A DNA stretch of 64,000 nt from CAJOLV01 sp045631885 (GCA_045631885.1 JAZQVN010000010.1:1-64000), one strand, 5' to 3'. Positions 43,100 through 52,903 are shown, counted from the first letter of the stretch. The notes: generated by a model from the sequence alone, not told the origin. Translations and numbers: made by a program.

Positions 43100-45730
43100 A
43101 TGAAAAAACTTTTATTAAAAAGTTTATTTGTGGGGGCTCTAACACTTACCTTAGCTGCTTGTGGCGGTGGTGACCAAGACGGCGGAGGCGGCGGAGGTGG
43201 CGGAGGCGGTGGCTCCAATGTCCCGACTTACAACGAACCTTCTATCCAATTCCATTATCAAAGAAAAGATAATGAGTATGATGATTGGGATATGTGGATT
43301 TGGGAAAGAAATAAAGACGGCGCCGGATTCGACTTTAACGGTCGTGATGATTGGGGCGCAGTTGCATCATATCCTCTTTCCACTTGGACAAACCCAATTG
43401 CTAATGATTTAGGTTTTATCATTAGAAAAGGTGGATCATCTTGGTCTGCGAAAGATTGCGGTGGAGATGACTTATATGTCGACTTCTCCTTATATCAAAA
43501 AGACGCGAAAGATGTTTATCATCTTTATCTCAAGAGTGGAGATAGCAACATTTACACTGATGGTGAAGGCACAATGAAAGGTGCAATTACCTTATCAACA
43601 TTTACCACAGTGAAAAACTTCGCAGTAAATGCGAATATGAAAATCAATAGCTATAAGTTATTTGAAGGTGAAGAACAAATCTTTGAAAAAACTAATGTTA
43701 ATAGCATTATGATTAGAGATTCTTTACCAAATAATAAAGAAGTCGATTTCACTAAATCTTACACAATCACATTAATTTTAGAAAATAATGATGAAGTTTC
43801 CAGTGAAATTGGTAAAACAAAACTCTATGGTACCGATGAATTTGGTGCGCAATATAACTATACAGGTAATGACTTAGGAGCAACCTACACTCCATCAGCC
43901 ACAACCTTCAAAGTTTGGGCTCCATTCTCTACTATTAAATTAAATATTTATAATAGTGGTACACCAGGTAGTTTAGGTGGTTCAGAAGTCCACTCATCTT
44001 ATGACATGGTCAAAGGTGAAAAGGGTGTTCACTCTGTCGTCGTTGATGGTGACTTAGAAGGTAAATACTACACATACGAAGTTACCAACGCAACATATAC
44101 CGCAAGAGAAGTCGTTGACCCATACGCCAAGAGCGCAGGCGTCAATGGTTTAAGAGGCATGATTGTTGACTTCAGCAAAACTAACCCAGAAGGTTGGGAT
44201 GAAGTCGAACCATTACAAATTGATAGAAAAGCTTTAACAGTTTATGAAACACATGTCGCTGATGTGACATCAAGTGAAACTTGGACTGGTACAGAAGAAA
44301 ATCGTAAACTCTTTAAAGGTATGTATGAAAGCGGCACAACTTATACCGCAGATGGTAAGACAGTTAAGACCGGTTTCGACCACATTAAAGAATTAGGCGT
44401 TAACGCTGTTCAAATTATTCCATTATTTGACCAAGCTAATAACGAAATTACTAAATCCTTCAACTGGGGCTACAATCCTCTTAACTACAACGTAGTTGAA
44501 GGTAGCTATTCCTCCGATCCACGTGATGGATATGTGAGAATTAGAGAATTCAAAGAATTAGTCAAAGCTTATCATGACGAAGGCATGAACATTATCATGG
44601 ACGTCGTTTATAACCACCATAATGGTGCATTAGGTTCTAACTTCGATGTCTTATTCCCAGAATATTATTACCGTTACACTGATCAAGGTGCTTTAAGTAA
44701 TGGTTCTGGCTGTGGTAATGAAACAGCTTCTGAACGTTATATGTTCCGTAAATTCATGATTGAATCCACAGCATTCTGGGCCGAAGAATACAAATTAGGC
44801 GGCTTCAGATTCGACTTAATGGGATTACATGATTTAGATACCATGGAACGATTAACTGCTAACTTAAAAGAAATTAATCCTGCTATCACCGTTTACGGTG
44901 AACCATGGGCCGGTGGCACAAGCCCATTACCAAGTTCTGATGCTGCGACTCAAGCAAACGGCAACAAATACGTTGGTTATGGTGCATTCAATGACCAAAT
45001 GAGAGATGCCTTAATTAAAGGTGGTCTTAATGGTAAAACCTCTCTTGGTTGGATTACTGATGTTAGTAAGAGCGTTGCTCAATCCGACGCTAATAAGATC
45101 ATTGCTGGTGTCAAAGGTATCACCTCTGGCGCAGTGAAGATTGAAGATCCAGATAAGACAGTTAATTATGTGACATGTCACGATAATTACACATTATATG
45201 ACCGTATTAAAGCGACTGGTAAATTCGCTGAAACAAGCGATGAAGAAATCGCCAAGATGAATACCCTTGCTAACGCAGCGGTCTTCACATCTCAAGGTAC
45301 TTCCTTCATGTTAGCGGGTGAAGAATTTGTCAGAACTAAAGGCGGCAATGAAAACTCATATAATGCTTCTTACAAGGTTAATGAATTAGATTATGCCTTA
45401 AAGATTAAACATCTCAAGACATTTGAAAACTATCAAAAATTAATCGCTTTGAAGCAAGACTTAGATGGCTTACATCTTGGTAAAGATGATATCGCTGATG
45501 TTAACCCAGTCTTCAATGCTAGCTTCTCAACATTAAGCTACACCTTAAACGATGAAGCAAATGACCGTACATATAAGGTTATTCACGTCAACGGTTTAGG
45601 CGATGAAGCGACACAAGATTTAGAAGGTTATACATTATACTTAGCCACTGTTCAAGGTGAAGCGTTAGAGTTAACTGCGACAACTGCGTTACAACCATTT
45701 GAAACAGTGATTGCTTATAAAGCTAATTAA
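43100..45730 (+). CDS. pulA: Type I pullulanase lipoprotein with CBM41 (GH13_14)
   Basis: Second pullulanase, membrane-tethered. Lipobox LAAC with lipidated C21, then an 11-Gly linker. CBM41 at about 48-150 (FHYQRKDNEYDDWDMWIWER, LGFIIRKGGSSWSAKDCGGD) binds alpha-glucan. A linker domain and CBM48-like module follow (about 270-340, FKVWAPFSTIKLNIY). Catalytic barrel: FNWGYNP, DVVYNHHNG, GFRFDLMGL with D572, VYGEPWAGG with E601, CHDNYTLYD with D695. 876 residues. Same operon as pulA and the small lipoprotein; a terminator follows. Having two cell-bound pullulanases points to branched substrates such as glycogen or amylopectin. Confidence 0.94.
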   Translation: MKKLLLKSLFVGALTLTLAACGGGDQDGGGGGGGGGGGSNVPTYNEPSIQFHYQRKDNEYDDWDMWIWERNKDGAGFDFNGRDDWGAVASYPLSTWTNPIANDLGFIIRKGGSSWSAKDCGGDDLYVDFSLYQKDAKDVYHLYLKSGDSNIYTDGEGTMKGAITLSTFTTVKNFAVNANMKINSYKLFEGEEQIFEKTNVNSIMIRDSLPNNKEVDFTKSYTITLILENNDEVSSEIGKTKLYGTDEFGAQYNYTGNDLGATYTPSATTFKVWAPFSTIKLNIYNSGTPGSLGGSEVHSSYDMVKGEKGVHSVVVDGDLEGKYYTYEVTNATYTAREVVDPYAKSAGVNGLRGMIVDFSKTNPEGWDEVEPLQIDRKALTVYETHVADVTSSETWTGTEENRKLFKGMYESGTTYTADGKTVKTGFDHIKELGVNAVQIIPLFDQANNEITKSFNWGYNPLNYNVVEGSYSSDPRDGYVRIREFKELVKAYHDEGMNIIMDVVYNHHNGALGSNFDVLFPEYYYRYTDQGALSNGSGCGNETASERYMFRKFMIESTAFWAEEYKLGGFRFDLMGLHDLDTMERLTANLKEINPAITVYGEPWAGGTSPLPSSDAATQANGNKYVGYGAFNDQMRDALIKGGLNGKTSLGWITDVSKSVAQSDANKIIAGVKGITSGAVKIEDPDKTVNYVTCHDNYTLYDRIKATGKFAETSDEEIAKMNTLANAAVFTSQGTSFMLAGEEFVRTKGGNENSYNASYKVNELDYALKIKHLKTFENYQKLIALKQDLDGLHLGKDDIADVNPVFNASFSTLSYTLNDEANDRTYKVIHVNGLGDEATQDLEGYTLYLATVQGEALELTATTALQPFETVIAYKAN

Positions 45731-45748
45731 CCTATTCTCAATTTGATT

Positions 45749-45776
45749 AGCGGCTCGTATGAGTCGCTTTTCTTTT
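45749..45776 (+). terminator. Terminator after the pullulanase operon
   Basis: AGCGGCTC pairs with GAGTCGCT (one G-T) around GTAT, followed by a T-rich run. Confidence 0.85.
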
Positions 45777-45862
45777 ACTTTGTATTTTATTTAAAATAAA
45801 TAAAAATTGATTTTATAAGGGCAAGTATTTTAAAGTATTAATAGATATTAAGGAGGCTTTTT

Positions 45863-47755
45863 ATGGCTTACGGATTAGTATATGACTTTTTGATGGGTCA
45901 ATGCATTGATGCCCACAATTATTTTGGTGCCCATTTCGTTGAAGGCGAACATGGCGAACATGGCGTAGTATTTAGACTTTACGCTCCATGCGCGGATGAC
46001 GTGAGTGTTATCGGCGATTGGAATAACTGGGACGTCACAGCAAACAAGATGAATAAAATTGATGATAGTGGTGTTTGGGAATGCTATATCCCAGATTTAA
46101 ACAATTATCAATGTTATAAATTCCACTTCAGAAATGCGAAAGGTGAATATGTTGATAAAGCCGACCCATTCGCTTTCTATTCAGAAAATAGACCAGGCAC
46201 ATGCTCAAGATTATTCGATAATCGTAACTTTGCTTGGCATGATGATGATTGGCTCCGTCAAAGAAGTAGAAACTTCGATAGACCAATGTCCATTTATGAA
46301 ATGCATTTAGGTAGCTGGTACGGCAAAGCCGCGGATGGTCACACATTATCTTATGAAGAAATCGCTGACCAATTAATTCCATACATCAATGGTATGGGTT
46401 ATACACACGTGGAAATTATGCCAATCGTCCAACACCCATTCGATGGTTCTTGGGGTTATCAAGCGACAGGATTCTTCTCCGTTGATAGCAAATACGGAAA
46501 TCCATTCCAATTAATGAGCTTAATCGATAGATTACACCAAGCCGGAATCGGCGTTATCGTCGACTTTGCTCCAGTGCACTTTGCCACAGATAGATGGGCC
46601 CTCGCTGAATTCGATGGTACATATTTATTCGAATATAACAACGAATGGAGAGTATCTCCATGGGGTTCCTATCAATTCGATTTAGGCAAAGATCCAGTTA
46701 GATCCTTCTTAATGAGTGCGATGAATTACTTTGTTGATTATTTCCACTTCGATGGTATCAGAGTGGACGCGGTCAGCAATATCATCTATTACAATGGTAA
46801 CTGCAATATCGGTTTAAACGAGGGTGCGGTTGAATTTATCAAGAGATTAAATGCGAAAATCCATATCGCTCATGACTCTGTCATGATGATTGCTGAAGAT
46901 AGCACAGCTTTCTCAGGCACAACTAGACCAATCGAATATGGTGGTCTTGGTTTTGACTATAAGTGGGACTTAGGTTGGATGAACGATACATTAAAATACT
47001 ATGGTTTAGACCCAATCTATAAGAAATATGACCATAACAAATTAACATTCTCCATGGCTTATTTCTACGCTGATAACTTCATGCTTCCACTTTCTCACGA
47101 CGAAGTCGTGCACGGAAAAGGAACCATCATCAATAAGTTATGGGGCGATTATGACAATAAATTTGCTTTACTTAGAAACTTATATACCTATCAATTTGCT
47201 CACCCAGGTAAGAAACTCAACTTCATGGGTAACGAATTAGGTACATTTGATGAATGGAATGAATCTAGAGGCTTACAATGGGATTTGAAGAGATTCCCAA
47301 AACACGACTCTATCACTAGATTAGTGAAAGACCTCAACTTCATTTATCGCGCCTATAAACCAATGTATTTTGAAGAACACAATCCAGTTCACTTTAACTG
47401 GTTAATGGTCGATAACGCTGATCAATCCGTCTTCGCTTTTGAAAGAGAAGCCCAAGGTGAAGTGTTAGTCTTCGTCTTCAATATGACTCCAAACTATTAT
47501 GAATTCATCAATATTCCACTTCTCCACGAAGGAAAATATGAAGAAATCTTAAATACTGATAAAGATGTTTATGGTGGTAATAACCAATACAATGGTTTAC
47601 CATGCGAAACCTCTCCAGGTTCATTTGAAGGCAAACCATTCCATATGTGCATCAAATTAGGCAGCTTCACAGCCTGCATCTTTAAAAAGATGAATGAAGA
47701 ACCTGCACCAAAGGTTGAAAAGAAATCAACAGTAAGAAAAAGCACGAAGAAATAG
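45863..47755 (+). CDS. glgB: 1,4-alpha-glucan branching enzyme (GH13_9)
   Basis: Forms alpha-1,6 branches in glycogen. N-terminal CBM48 (about 10-115, VVFRLYAPCADDVSVIGDWN), then the GH13 barrel: VEIMPIVQHPFDGSWGYQ, DFAPVHFATD, GIRVDAVSNI with D302, MIAEDSTAF with E345, LSHDEVVHGKG with D413. The basic C-terminal tail (EKKSTVRKSTKK) is unusual. 630 residues. A TTGATT box with a weak -10 lies upstream and AAGGAGG is 6 bp before ATG. It is co-directional with glgP 31 bp downstream. No glgC or glgA is in this window. Confidence 0.94.
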   Translation: MAYGLVYDFLMGQCIDAHNYFGAHFVEGEHGEHGVVFRLYAPCADDVSVIGDWNNWDVTANKMNKIDDSGVWECYIPDLNNYQCYKFHFRNAKGEYVDKADPFAFYSENRPGTCSRLFDNRNFAWHDDDWLRQRSRNFDRPMSIYEMHLGSWYGKAADGHTLSYEEIADQLIPYINGMGYTHVEIMPIVQHPFDGSWGYQATGFFSVDSKYGNPFQLMSLIDRLHQAGIGVIVDFAPVHFATDRWALAEFDGTYLFEYNNEWRVSPWGSYQFDLGKDPVRSFLMSAMNYFVDYFHFDGIRVDAVSNIIYYNGNCNIGLNEGAVEFIKRLNAKIHIAHDSVMMIAEDSTAFSGTTRPIEYGGLGFDYKWDLGWMNDTLKYYGLDPIYKKYDHNKLTFSMAYFYADNFMLPLSHDEVVHGKGTIINKLWGDYDNKFALLRNLYTYQFAHPGKKLNFMGNELGTFDEWNESRGLQWDLKRFPKHDSITRLVKDLNFIYRAYKPMYFEEHNPVHFNWLMVDNADQSVFAFEREAQGEVLVFVFNMTPNYYEFINIPLLHEGKYEEILNTDKDVYGGNNQYNGLPCETSPGSFEGKPFHMCIKLGSFTACIFKKMNEEPAPKVEKKSTVRKSTKK

Positions 47756-47786
47756 TTTTATTAAATAATTTTAAAGGGGAAATTTT

Positions 47787-50192
47787 ATGTTTCAAAACAC
47801 AAAAGCTTTTAAAAGTGAATTCACTAAAAGAATGCTTGAAAGATATGGTTTAACCGTTCCAGAAAGCCATGTCTCTGAAAGATATGAGATTTTAGGCGAA
47901 ATGGTGAGAGACTACGCTAATGTCAACTGGAAACAAACCCATGATGACACAGTGCGTAAAGACCAAAAAACACTCATCTATTTCTCAATGGAATTCCTAA
48001 TTGGCCGTTTATTAGTGAATAATATGCAAAATTTAGGCATTTATGAAATCGCTAAAGATGGTTTAGAAGAATTAGGTGTCAATATTCACGAATTAGAAGA
48101 ACAAGAATCTGACGCTGGTTTAGGCAATGGTGGTCTTGGCCGTCTTGCCGCATGTTTCTTAGATTCTATCGCTTCCTTAGGTTATATTGGTCACGGTAAC
48201 TGTATTAGATATCAATACGGATTCTTTAAACAAAGAATTATCGATGGTAAGCAAAGAGAATTACCGGATCAATGGTTAACTAATGGTAACGTTTGGGAAG
48301 TCAGAAAGAACAAATACGCCCAAGAAATTAAGTTCTATGGTTCACCAGAAACTTATATGAAACCAGATGGTTCTTATGGAATAAGAACAAAAGACGCGGT
48401 TATCGTTAAAGCCGTTCCTTATGATGTTCCAGTCGTAGGTTATAGAAATAACCACACTAACTCATTAAGACTTTGGAATGCTGAACCAACCACTCACCAT
48501 TTACCAAAGAACACATCCTTCAACGAATACTTAAACTTCTTAGAAGAAATGTGCTATGGCTTATATCCAGATGATTCCACAGAACACGGACGTATTTTAA
48601 GATTACGTCAACAATATTTCTTAGTTTCCGCTGGTTTACAATCTGCGTTACAAAGCTTCTATCAACATCATGGAACATTAATTGGCGTTCATAAAAACTA
48701 TGTTTTCCAATTAAATGATACCCACCCAATCTTAGCGATTCCTGAAATGATGAGAATCATGATTGATGAATACGAAATGGAATGGGATGATGCTTGGAAC
48801 GAAGTCAAACAATCAATGGCCTTTACTAACCACACAGTTATGCCTGAAGCATTAGAAAAATGGCCAGTCATGTACGTGCAAAATTTAATTCCACGTGTTT
48901 ACATGATCATCGAAGAAATCAATCGTAGATTTAATATCGAAATGAATGAAAAAGGTATTGATGAATCCGCGAGATGGGCGATGAACATCATTAAAGATGG
49001 TCAAATCCATATGTGTAACTTAGCAATTTATACCTGTTTCTCTGTTAACGGTGTTGCTGCGTTACATACTGAAATCATCAAACACGTCACATTTAAAGAA
49101 TTCTACAATTACATGCCAGAAAAATTTAATAACAAGACAAACGGTGTTACCCATCGTAGATGGTTATTAAATGCTAACCCAGCTTTAGCCAAATTAATCA
49201 CAAGTAAGATTGGCGAAGACTGGATTAAAGACATGGAGAAAATTAAAGCTTTCGAAGCCTTTGCGAATGACAAGAAAGTTCTTGATCAATTAGTGAAGAT
49301 TAAATTAGAAAATAAGAAAGCTTTAGCGGATTATATTTTAGAACATAACCATGTTGAAGTTGATATCAATTCTATCTTTGATGTTCAAATTAAGCGTTTG
49401 CACGCTTATAAGAGACAATTAATGAATGTCTTCCACATCATTTATCTCTATCAAAGAATGAAAGCGGATCCAAACTTCAGAATTTATCCAAGAACATTTA
49501 TCTTTGGTGCGAAAGCTGCGCCAAGCTATGTCTATGCGAAGAAGATTATCGAATTAATCGTCGCTGTTGCTGATGTCGTTAATAACGATGAAGAAACAAA
49601 TAAATACTTAAAAGTTGTCTTCTTAGAAAATTATGGTGTCACTTTAGCCGAAAAGATCATCCCAGCTGCGGATGTCAGTGAACAAATCTCTACCGCTGGT
49701 AAAGAAGCTTCTGGTACATCCAATATGAAGTTCATGATGAATGGTGCGATTACATTAGGCACAATGGATGGTGCGAATATTGAAATCGTCGCTAACGCTG
49801 GAAAAGATAACGCAGTTATCTTCGGTTTAACAAATGACGAAGTCGAAGAGCTCAATAGAACCGGCTCTTATAACCCATGGGATGTTTATAATTCCGATAG
49901 CAGAATTAAAAACGTTTTAGATTCATTATTCCATGGTGAATGGTGCCACTATAAACAAGATAAGTTCTCTCTCATCTTTGATGAGATTATGAACCATCAT
50001 GATCAATACTACATCTTAAAAGATTTTGATAGCTACGCTCTCGCACAAGAAAGAGTTGCAGAATTATATCAAAATAAATATGGTTGGGCCAAGATGGCGT
50101 TAATGAATATCGCTAACTCTGGTTATTTCACCTCTGACCGTACAATTGAACAATACGCTAAAGAGATTTGGAAACTCAAAAAAGTGAAATAA
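47787..50192 (+). CDS. glgP: Glycogen/maltodextrin phosphorylase (GT35)
   Basis: Pyridoxal-phosphate enzyme releasing glucose-1-phosphate from alpha-glucan ends. Family blocks: YFSMEFLIGRLL, GLGNGGLGRLAACFLDS, YQYGFFKQ, LNDTHP, GTSNMKFMMNG with the PLP lysine K648, and MDGANIEI. 801 residues, close to usual length. AAAGGGG ribosome site. It is cotranscribed with glgB, and the dUTPase gene starts 1 bp after its stop. It completes the intracellular breakdown route with MalQ and the glucosidase. Confidence 0.95.
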   Translation: MFQNTKAFKSEFTKRMLERYGLTVPESHVSERYEILGEMVRDYANVNWKQTHDDTVRKDQKTLIYFSMEFLIGRLLVNNMQNLGIYEIAKDGLEELGVNIHELEEQESDAGLGNGGLGRLAACFLDSIASLGYIGHGNCIRYQYGFFKQRIIDGKQRELPDQWLTNGNVWEVRKNKYAQEIKFYGSPETYMKPDGSYGIRTKDAVIVKAVPYDVPVVGYRNNHTNSLRLWNAEPTTHHLPKNTSFNEYLNFLEEMCYGLYPDDSTEHGRILRLRQQYFLVSAGLQSALQSFYQHHGTLIGVHKNYVFQLNDTHPILAIPEMMRIMIDEYEMEWDDAWNEVKQSMAFTNHTVMPEALEKWPVMYVQNLIPRVYMIIEEINRRFNIEMNEKGIDESARWAMNIIKDGQIHMCNLAIYTCFSVNGVAALHTEIIKHVTFKEFYNYMPEKFNNKTNGVTHRRWLLNANPALAKLITSKIGEDWIKDMEKIKAFEAFANDKKVLDQLVKIKLENKKALADYILEHNHVEVDINSIFDVQIKRLHAYKRQLMNVFHIIYLYQRMKADPNFRIYPRTFIFGAKAAPSYVYAKKIIELIVAVADVVNNDEETNKYLKVVFLENYGVTLAEKIIPAADVSEQISTAGKEASGTSNMKFMMNGAITLGTMDGANIEIVANAGKDNAVIFGLTNDEVEELNRTGSYNPWDVYNSDSRIKNVLDSLFHGEWCHYKQDKFSLIFDEIMNHHDQYYILKDFDSYALAQERVAELYQNKYGWAKMALMNIANSGYFTSDRTIEQYAKEIWKLKKVK

Positions 50193-50193
50193 T

Positions 50194-50685
50194 ATGGCTA
50201 TTGAATTAGAAGAATTATTTCTAGCCCAAAGTAAATTAGATCAAAGAATTGCTGAAGAGCATCACGTTACATATGAGTCCACCCGCGATAAACGCATTAT
50301 GGCTTTAATCGTGGAAATCGGTGAACTCGCAAATGCGACTAGATGCTTCAAATATTGGTCTAATAAAGGTAGTGAAGCAAAAGATATCGTTTTAGATGAA
50401 TATGCCGATGGATTACATTTCTTCTTATCTCTTGGTATTGATATCAATACCAAAAAGAAAGTGTATCACATCACTAAACATCTCGATGATTTAACAAAAC
50501 AATTCCATCTTGTTTATCATAACATTGATAAATTCTATAAAAACCAAGATGAAAAGAGTTATGTGAAAGCGTTCCAATCATTCTTAAATTTATTACCATT
50601 ATTAGGGTATCGTTGGTCTAGCTTAAAAGATGCTTATTATAAGAAATTACAAGTTAATTACGATAGGCAAAATAACAATTACTAA
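50194..50685 (+). CDS. dut: Dimeric all-alpha dUTPase (MazG-like)
   Basis: Hydrolyses dUTP to dUMP, keeping uracil out of DNA. Metal-binding motifs of the dUTPase_2 family are present: EIGELANATRCFKYW (ExxE) and LDEYADGLHF (ExxD). 163 residues, all helical, as expected. The start lies one base after the glgP stop, an operon link without obvious metabolic logic. It ends at a terminator shared with the converging DUF523 gene. Confidence 0.88.
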   Translation: MAIELEELFLAQSKLDQRIAEEHHVTYESTRDKRIMALIVEIGELANATRCFKYWSNKGSEAKDIVLDEYADGLHFFLSLGIDINTKKKVYHITKHLDDLTKQFHLVYHNIDKFYKNQDEKSYVKAFQSFLNLLPLLGYRWSSLKDAYYKKLQVNYDRQNNNY

Positions 50686-50691
50686 AAAAAT

Positions 50692-50715
50692 AGGATTCCG
50701 TAAGGAATCCTTTTT
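50692..50715. terminator. Bidirectional terminator
   Basis: AGGATTCC pairs with GGAATCCT around GTAA, with a T-run on the plus side and seven A before it serving the minus strand. Confidence 0.88.
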
Positions 50716-50721
50716 CTTTCT

Positions 50722-51165
50722 TTATAACAATTCTTTTATCTCATCTTCAGAATAAACTTTTATTCCGTTTTCTTTTAATAACTTCGCGGTCACGCCCATG
50801 CCATCTATAAGAGTTTCGCTGAATGAGCCATCGTGGATTTGATGAGTGCCACAAGATGGGCTTCTTTCTTTTAAGACCGCGATTTTAATACCTAGATATA
50901 AACAGAGCATTAAGGCCTTCTTGGCCCCTTTATTGAACTCATAAGTAACATCGCTAACAGAGCCGTTTTTATGCTTCATAACTACGTTATCACCTTTAAC
51001 TTCGCTCGGATCTCTAGGAATAGGTAAGCCGCCTTCTACTTCAGGGCAAAATGGAATAAGGTCGTATTTTTCTAATAACGCCTCAATAGAAGAATTAAGA
51101 TTATTTCCCCCGTTATATTTACAGTTTTCACCAATTAGGCAAGCGGATATTAAGATTTTTTCCAT
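50722..51165 (-). CDS. DUF523 family protein
   Basis: 147 residues matching DUF523: ISACLIGENCKYNGG, FCPEVEGGLPIPR, DVTYEFNKGAKKAL, KERSPSCGTHQIHDGSF and GMGVTAKLL. Four conserved cysteines (in CLIGENC, FCPE, SPSCG) suggest a metal or Fe-S site. The function of the family is unsettled. It is divergent from the YgjP gene, with an inverted repeat between them, and converges on the dUTPase gene. Confidence 0.88.
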   Translation of the reverse strand: MEKILISACLIGENCKYNGGNNLNSSIEALLEKYDLIPFCPEVEGGLPIPRDPSEVKGDNVVMKHKNGSVSDVTYEFNKGAKKALMLCLYLGIKIAVLKERSPSCGTHQIHDGSFSETLIDGMGVTAKLLKENGIKVYSEDEIKELL

Positions 51166-51183
51166 ATTCGCCTATATTTTAAA

Positions 51184-51212
51184 TATCTCTGCGAGATAAA
51201 ACAAGGTATAAT
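51184..51212 (+). promoter_or_regulatory. Operator-like dyad and -10 box giving a leaderless transcript
   Basis: TATCTC-TGC-GAGATA (51184-51198) precedes TATAAT (51207-51212). The ATG is only 6 bases after the box, so the predicted transcription start coincides with the start codon, and no ribosome site is present. Confidence 0.55.
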
Positions 51213-51218
51213 GCTCTC

Positions 51219-51863
51219 ATGACAAGTAGTTTTGTTTACACAAAAGATGGAGTTAATTACGCGGTTAGTTTGACCACGAAAAGAACGAGAACGATTAGAT
51301 ATCGATATCGCGATGGAGGCTTTGTGGTAACCGCGCCTTTATTGACGAGCAAAGCAACGATTATTCAAGGTCTTGATAAGTTCTTTGATAGGTTAACAAA
51401 AGAGAACCCTCACTGCACAGGTTTTGGTGATGATTATGTCTACTTATTAGGCCATAAAATCGCGATTCAAAGTGAAGGTAAGATTAACTTTTCAGATGGT
51501 AGTTCTATCATTTATGAGAGTCATGAAGAGCTAGAAAAGAAGCTTAAAAAATGGTTTTTAAAATACATCACAATCCGTCATAGACAAATTGAAAAAGAGA
51601 TGAAAACTTATGAGAACAAGGTAAGGGTAAGAAAGATGTATACTCGTTATGGATCTAACTCAATTACTCATAAAAGTATTACCTATTCAACTATATTAAT
51701 GCATTATGATAAGGCGATTATTGATTCGGTAATTGTCCACGAATTAGCGCATTGTTTCCAGAGTAATCACGGGGATAAATTCTACAAAATAGTCTACAAA
51801 TACTGCCCAAATTACAAGGAATTGCATAAAAATCTCAGAAAGGGGAATTATCAAAATGATTAG
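51219..51863 (+). CDS. YgjP-like zinc metallopeptidase (DUF45)
   Basis: 214 residues. The metallopeptidase motif VIVHELAHCFQSNHGDKFY contains HExxH and the third ligand His six residues later, with YxxxCPxY following, as in DUF45/YgjP proteins. The N-terminal half is beta-rich, with RTIRYRYRDGGFVVTAP. Often linked to restriction or tRNA modification genes in genomes; the substrate is unknown. The 3' end overlaps the RNA methyltransferase start by 8 bp. Apparently leaderless. Confidence 0.85.
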   Translation: MTSSFVYTKDGVNYAVSLTTKRTRTIRYRYRDGGFVVTAPLLTSKATIIQGLDKFFDRLTKENPHCTGFGDDYVYLLGHKIAIQSEGKINFSDGSSIIYESHEELEKKLKKWFLKYITIRHRQIEKEMKTYENKVRVRKMYTRYGSNSITHKSITYSTILMHYDKAIIDSVIVHELAHCFQSNHGDKFYKIVYKYCPNYKELHKNLRKGNYQND

Positions 51864-52575
51864 TCAAATTACTTCAAGAACCAATCAAAAAGTGGTGAAC
51901 GCTGCAAAACTAAAAAATAAAGCCGCGATTAAAGAAAGCGGAACCTTTTTAGTGGAAGGAATAAAGTCATTAGAATTAGCGCTTCAAGCTGGTTTAGTTA
52001 AAGAAGTTTTTACTTTAAAAGAACTCAAACTTCCAAAAGAAATTGATCAATATATCGTTAATGAATCAATCATTGAGAAAATCTCCTCTAATCAAAATCC
52101 TGAAGGCGTTATTGGAGTGTGTTATATACTTAAAGAAAACATTCCTTCAAAAATGAATAAAGTAGTGTATTTTGATAACATCCAAGATCCAGGCAATATG
52201 GGCACATTAATCAGGACCGCTTTAGCGTTTAACTATGATGCGATTATATTAAGCGATAACTGCGTTTCTATATATAATCCAAAAGTTGTCGCAGCGAGCA
52301 AAGGTGCGATATTCTTAATTCCAATCCTAAATGGTGATTTAAATAAATTTAAAAAGAATAGAGTGGTTATCACATCTACATTGAATGAGAAATCTATTGA
52401 ACTAAATAAATTAGAAAAACCAGAATCTTTCATTTTAGTTTTAGGAAACGAAGCTCATGGAGTTTCTGAAGAAACAATTAACTTAACAGATATATTTGTA
52501 AAGATTCCAATTGATAATATTGATTCATTAAATGTTTCTGTCGCTGGCGGAATTTTAATGAATTACCTTAGATAA
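51856..52575 (+). CDS. SpoU/TrmH-family rRNA 2'-O-methyltransferase
   Basis: SPOUT methyltransferase using S-adenosylmethionine. Residues 1-95 form the SpoU substrate-binding domain (TSRTNQKVVNAAKLKNKAA, FLVEGIKSL). The knotted domain has motif 1 DNIQDPGNMGTLIRTA, motif 2 LVLGNEAHGVS and motif 3 IPIDNIDSLNVSVAGGILM. 239 residues, close to YsgA/TsnR-type 23S rRNA methyltransferases. Overlaps the peptidase gene. The ribosome site AAAGGGG lies inside that gene. Confidence 0.92.
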   Translation: MISQITSRTNQKVVNAAKLKNKAAIKESGTFLVEGIKSLELALQAGLVKEVFTLKELKLPKEIDQYIVNESIIEKISSNQNPEGVIGVCYILKENIPSKMNKVVYFDNIQDPGNMGTLIRTALAFNYDAIILSDNCVSIYNPKVVAASKGAIFLIPILNGDLNKFKKNRVVITSTLNEKSIELNKLEKPESFILVLGNEAHGVSEETINLTDIFVKIPIDNIDSLNVSVAGGILMNYLR

Positions 52576-52585
52576 ATCATATTTA

Positions 52586-52635
52586 TTGAAAATAAAATAA
52601 TAATATTCCATAATATAGATACCCCCACGGGGTGT
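52586..52635 (+). promoter_or_regulatory. Promoter and CsoR operator
   Basis: TTGAAA (52586-52591), 17 bp, CATAAT (52609-52614). ACCCC-CAC-GGGGT (52621-52633), flanked by AT and GTA, overlaps the expected transcription start and fits the G-tract dyads recognised by copper-responsive CsoR repressors. Autoregulation of csoR-copA is expected. Confidence 0.7.
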
Positions 52636-52646
52636 AGGTGTATATT

Positions 52647-52901
52647 ATGGACAGAAATGAAATTAAACATTTATTAGAAATTGTTAAAGGTCAACTTAAC
52701 GGAATTAATAAAATGCTCGATGAAGGCGTTTATTGTATTGATATCTCAAATCAATTACTCGCTTCTATCGCTTTATTAAAGAAAGCTAATGTCGTTTTAC
52801 TTGATCAACATTTGAAACATTGCGTTTTAAATGCAACTAGCCGTGAAGAAAGAGAAGAAAAATTAGAAGAAATCTCTAAAGTCATCTCTAAGGTCATGTA
52901 A
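52647..52901 (+). CDS. csoR: Copper-sensing transcriptional repressor
   Basis: CsoR/RcnR family, all-helical tetramer that releases DNA on binding Cu(I). The copper ligands are all present: C30 in VYCIDI and H55/C59 in HLKHC. VKGQLNGINKML is the family N-terminal helix. AGGTG 6 bp upstream favours ATG at 52647 over the GTG at 52638. 84 residues. It precedes copA by 2 bp and is preceded by a matching operator. Confidence 0.92.
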   Translation: MDRNEIKHLLEIVKGQLNGINKMLDEGVYCIDISNQLLASIALLKKANVVLLDQHLKHCVLNATSREEREEKLEEISKVISKVM

Positions 52902-52903
52902 TT

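Noticed and set aside
43161..43412. Alternative-frame open frames over the polyglycine tract and other starch genes
   Set aside because: They are shadows caused by biased codon use in long real genes, with no ribosome sites.
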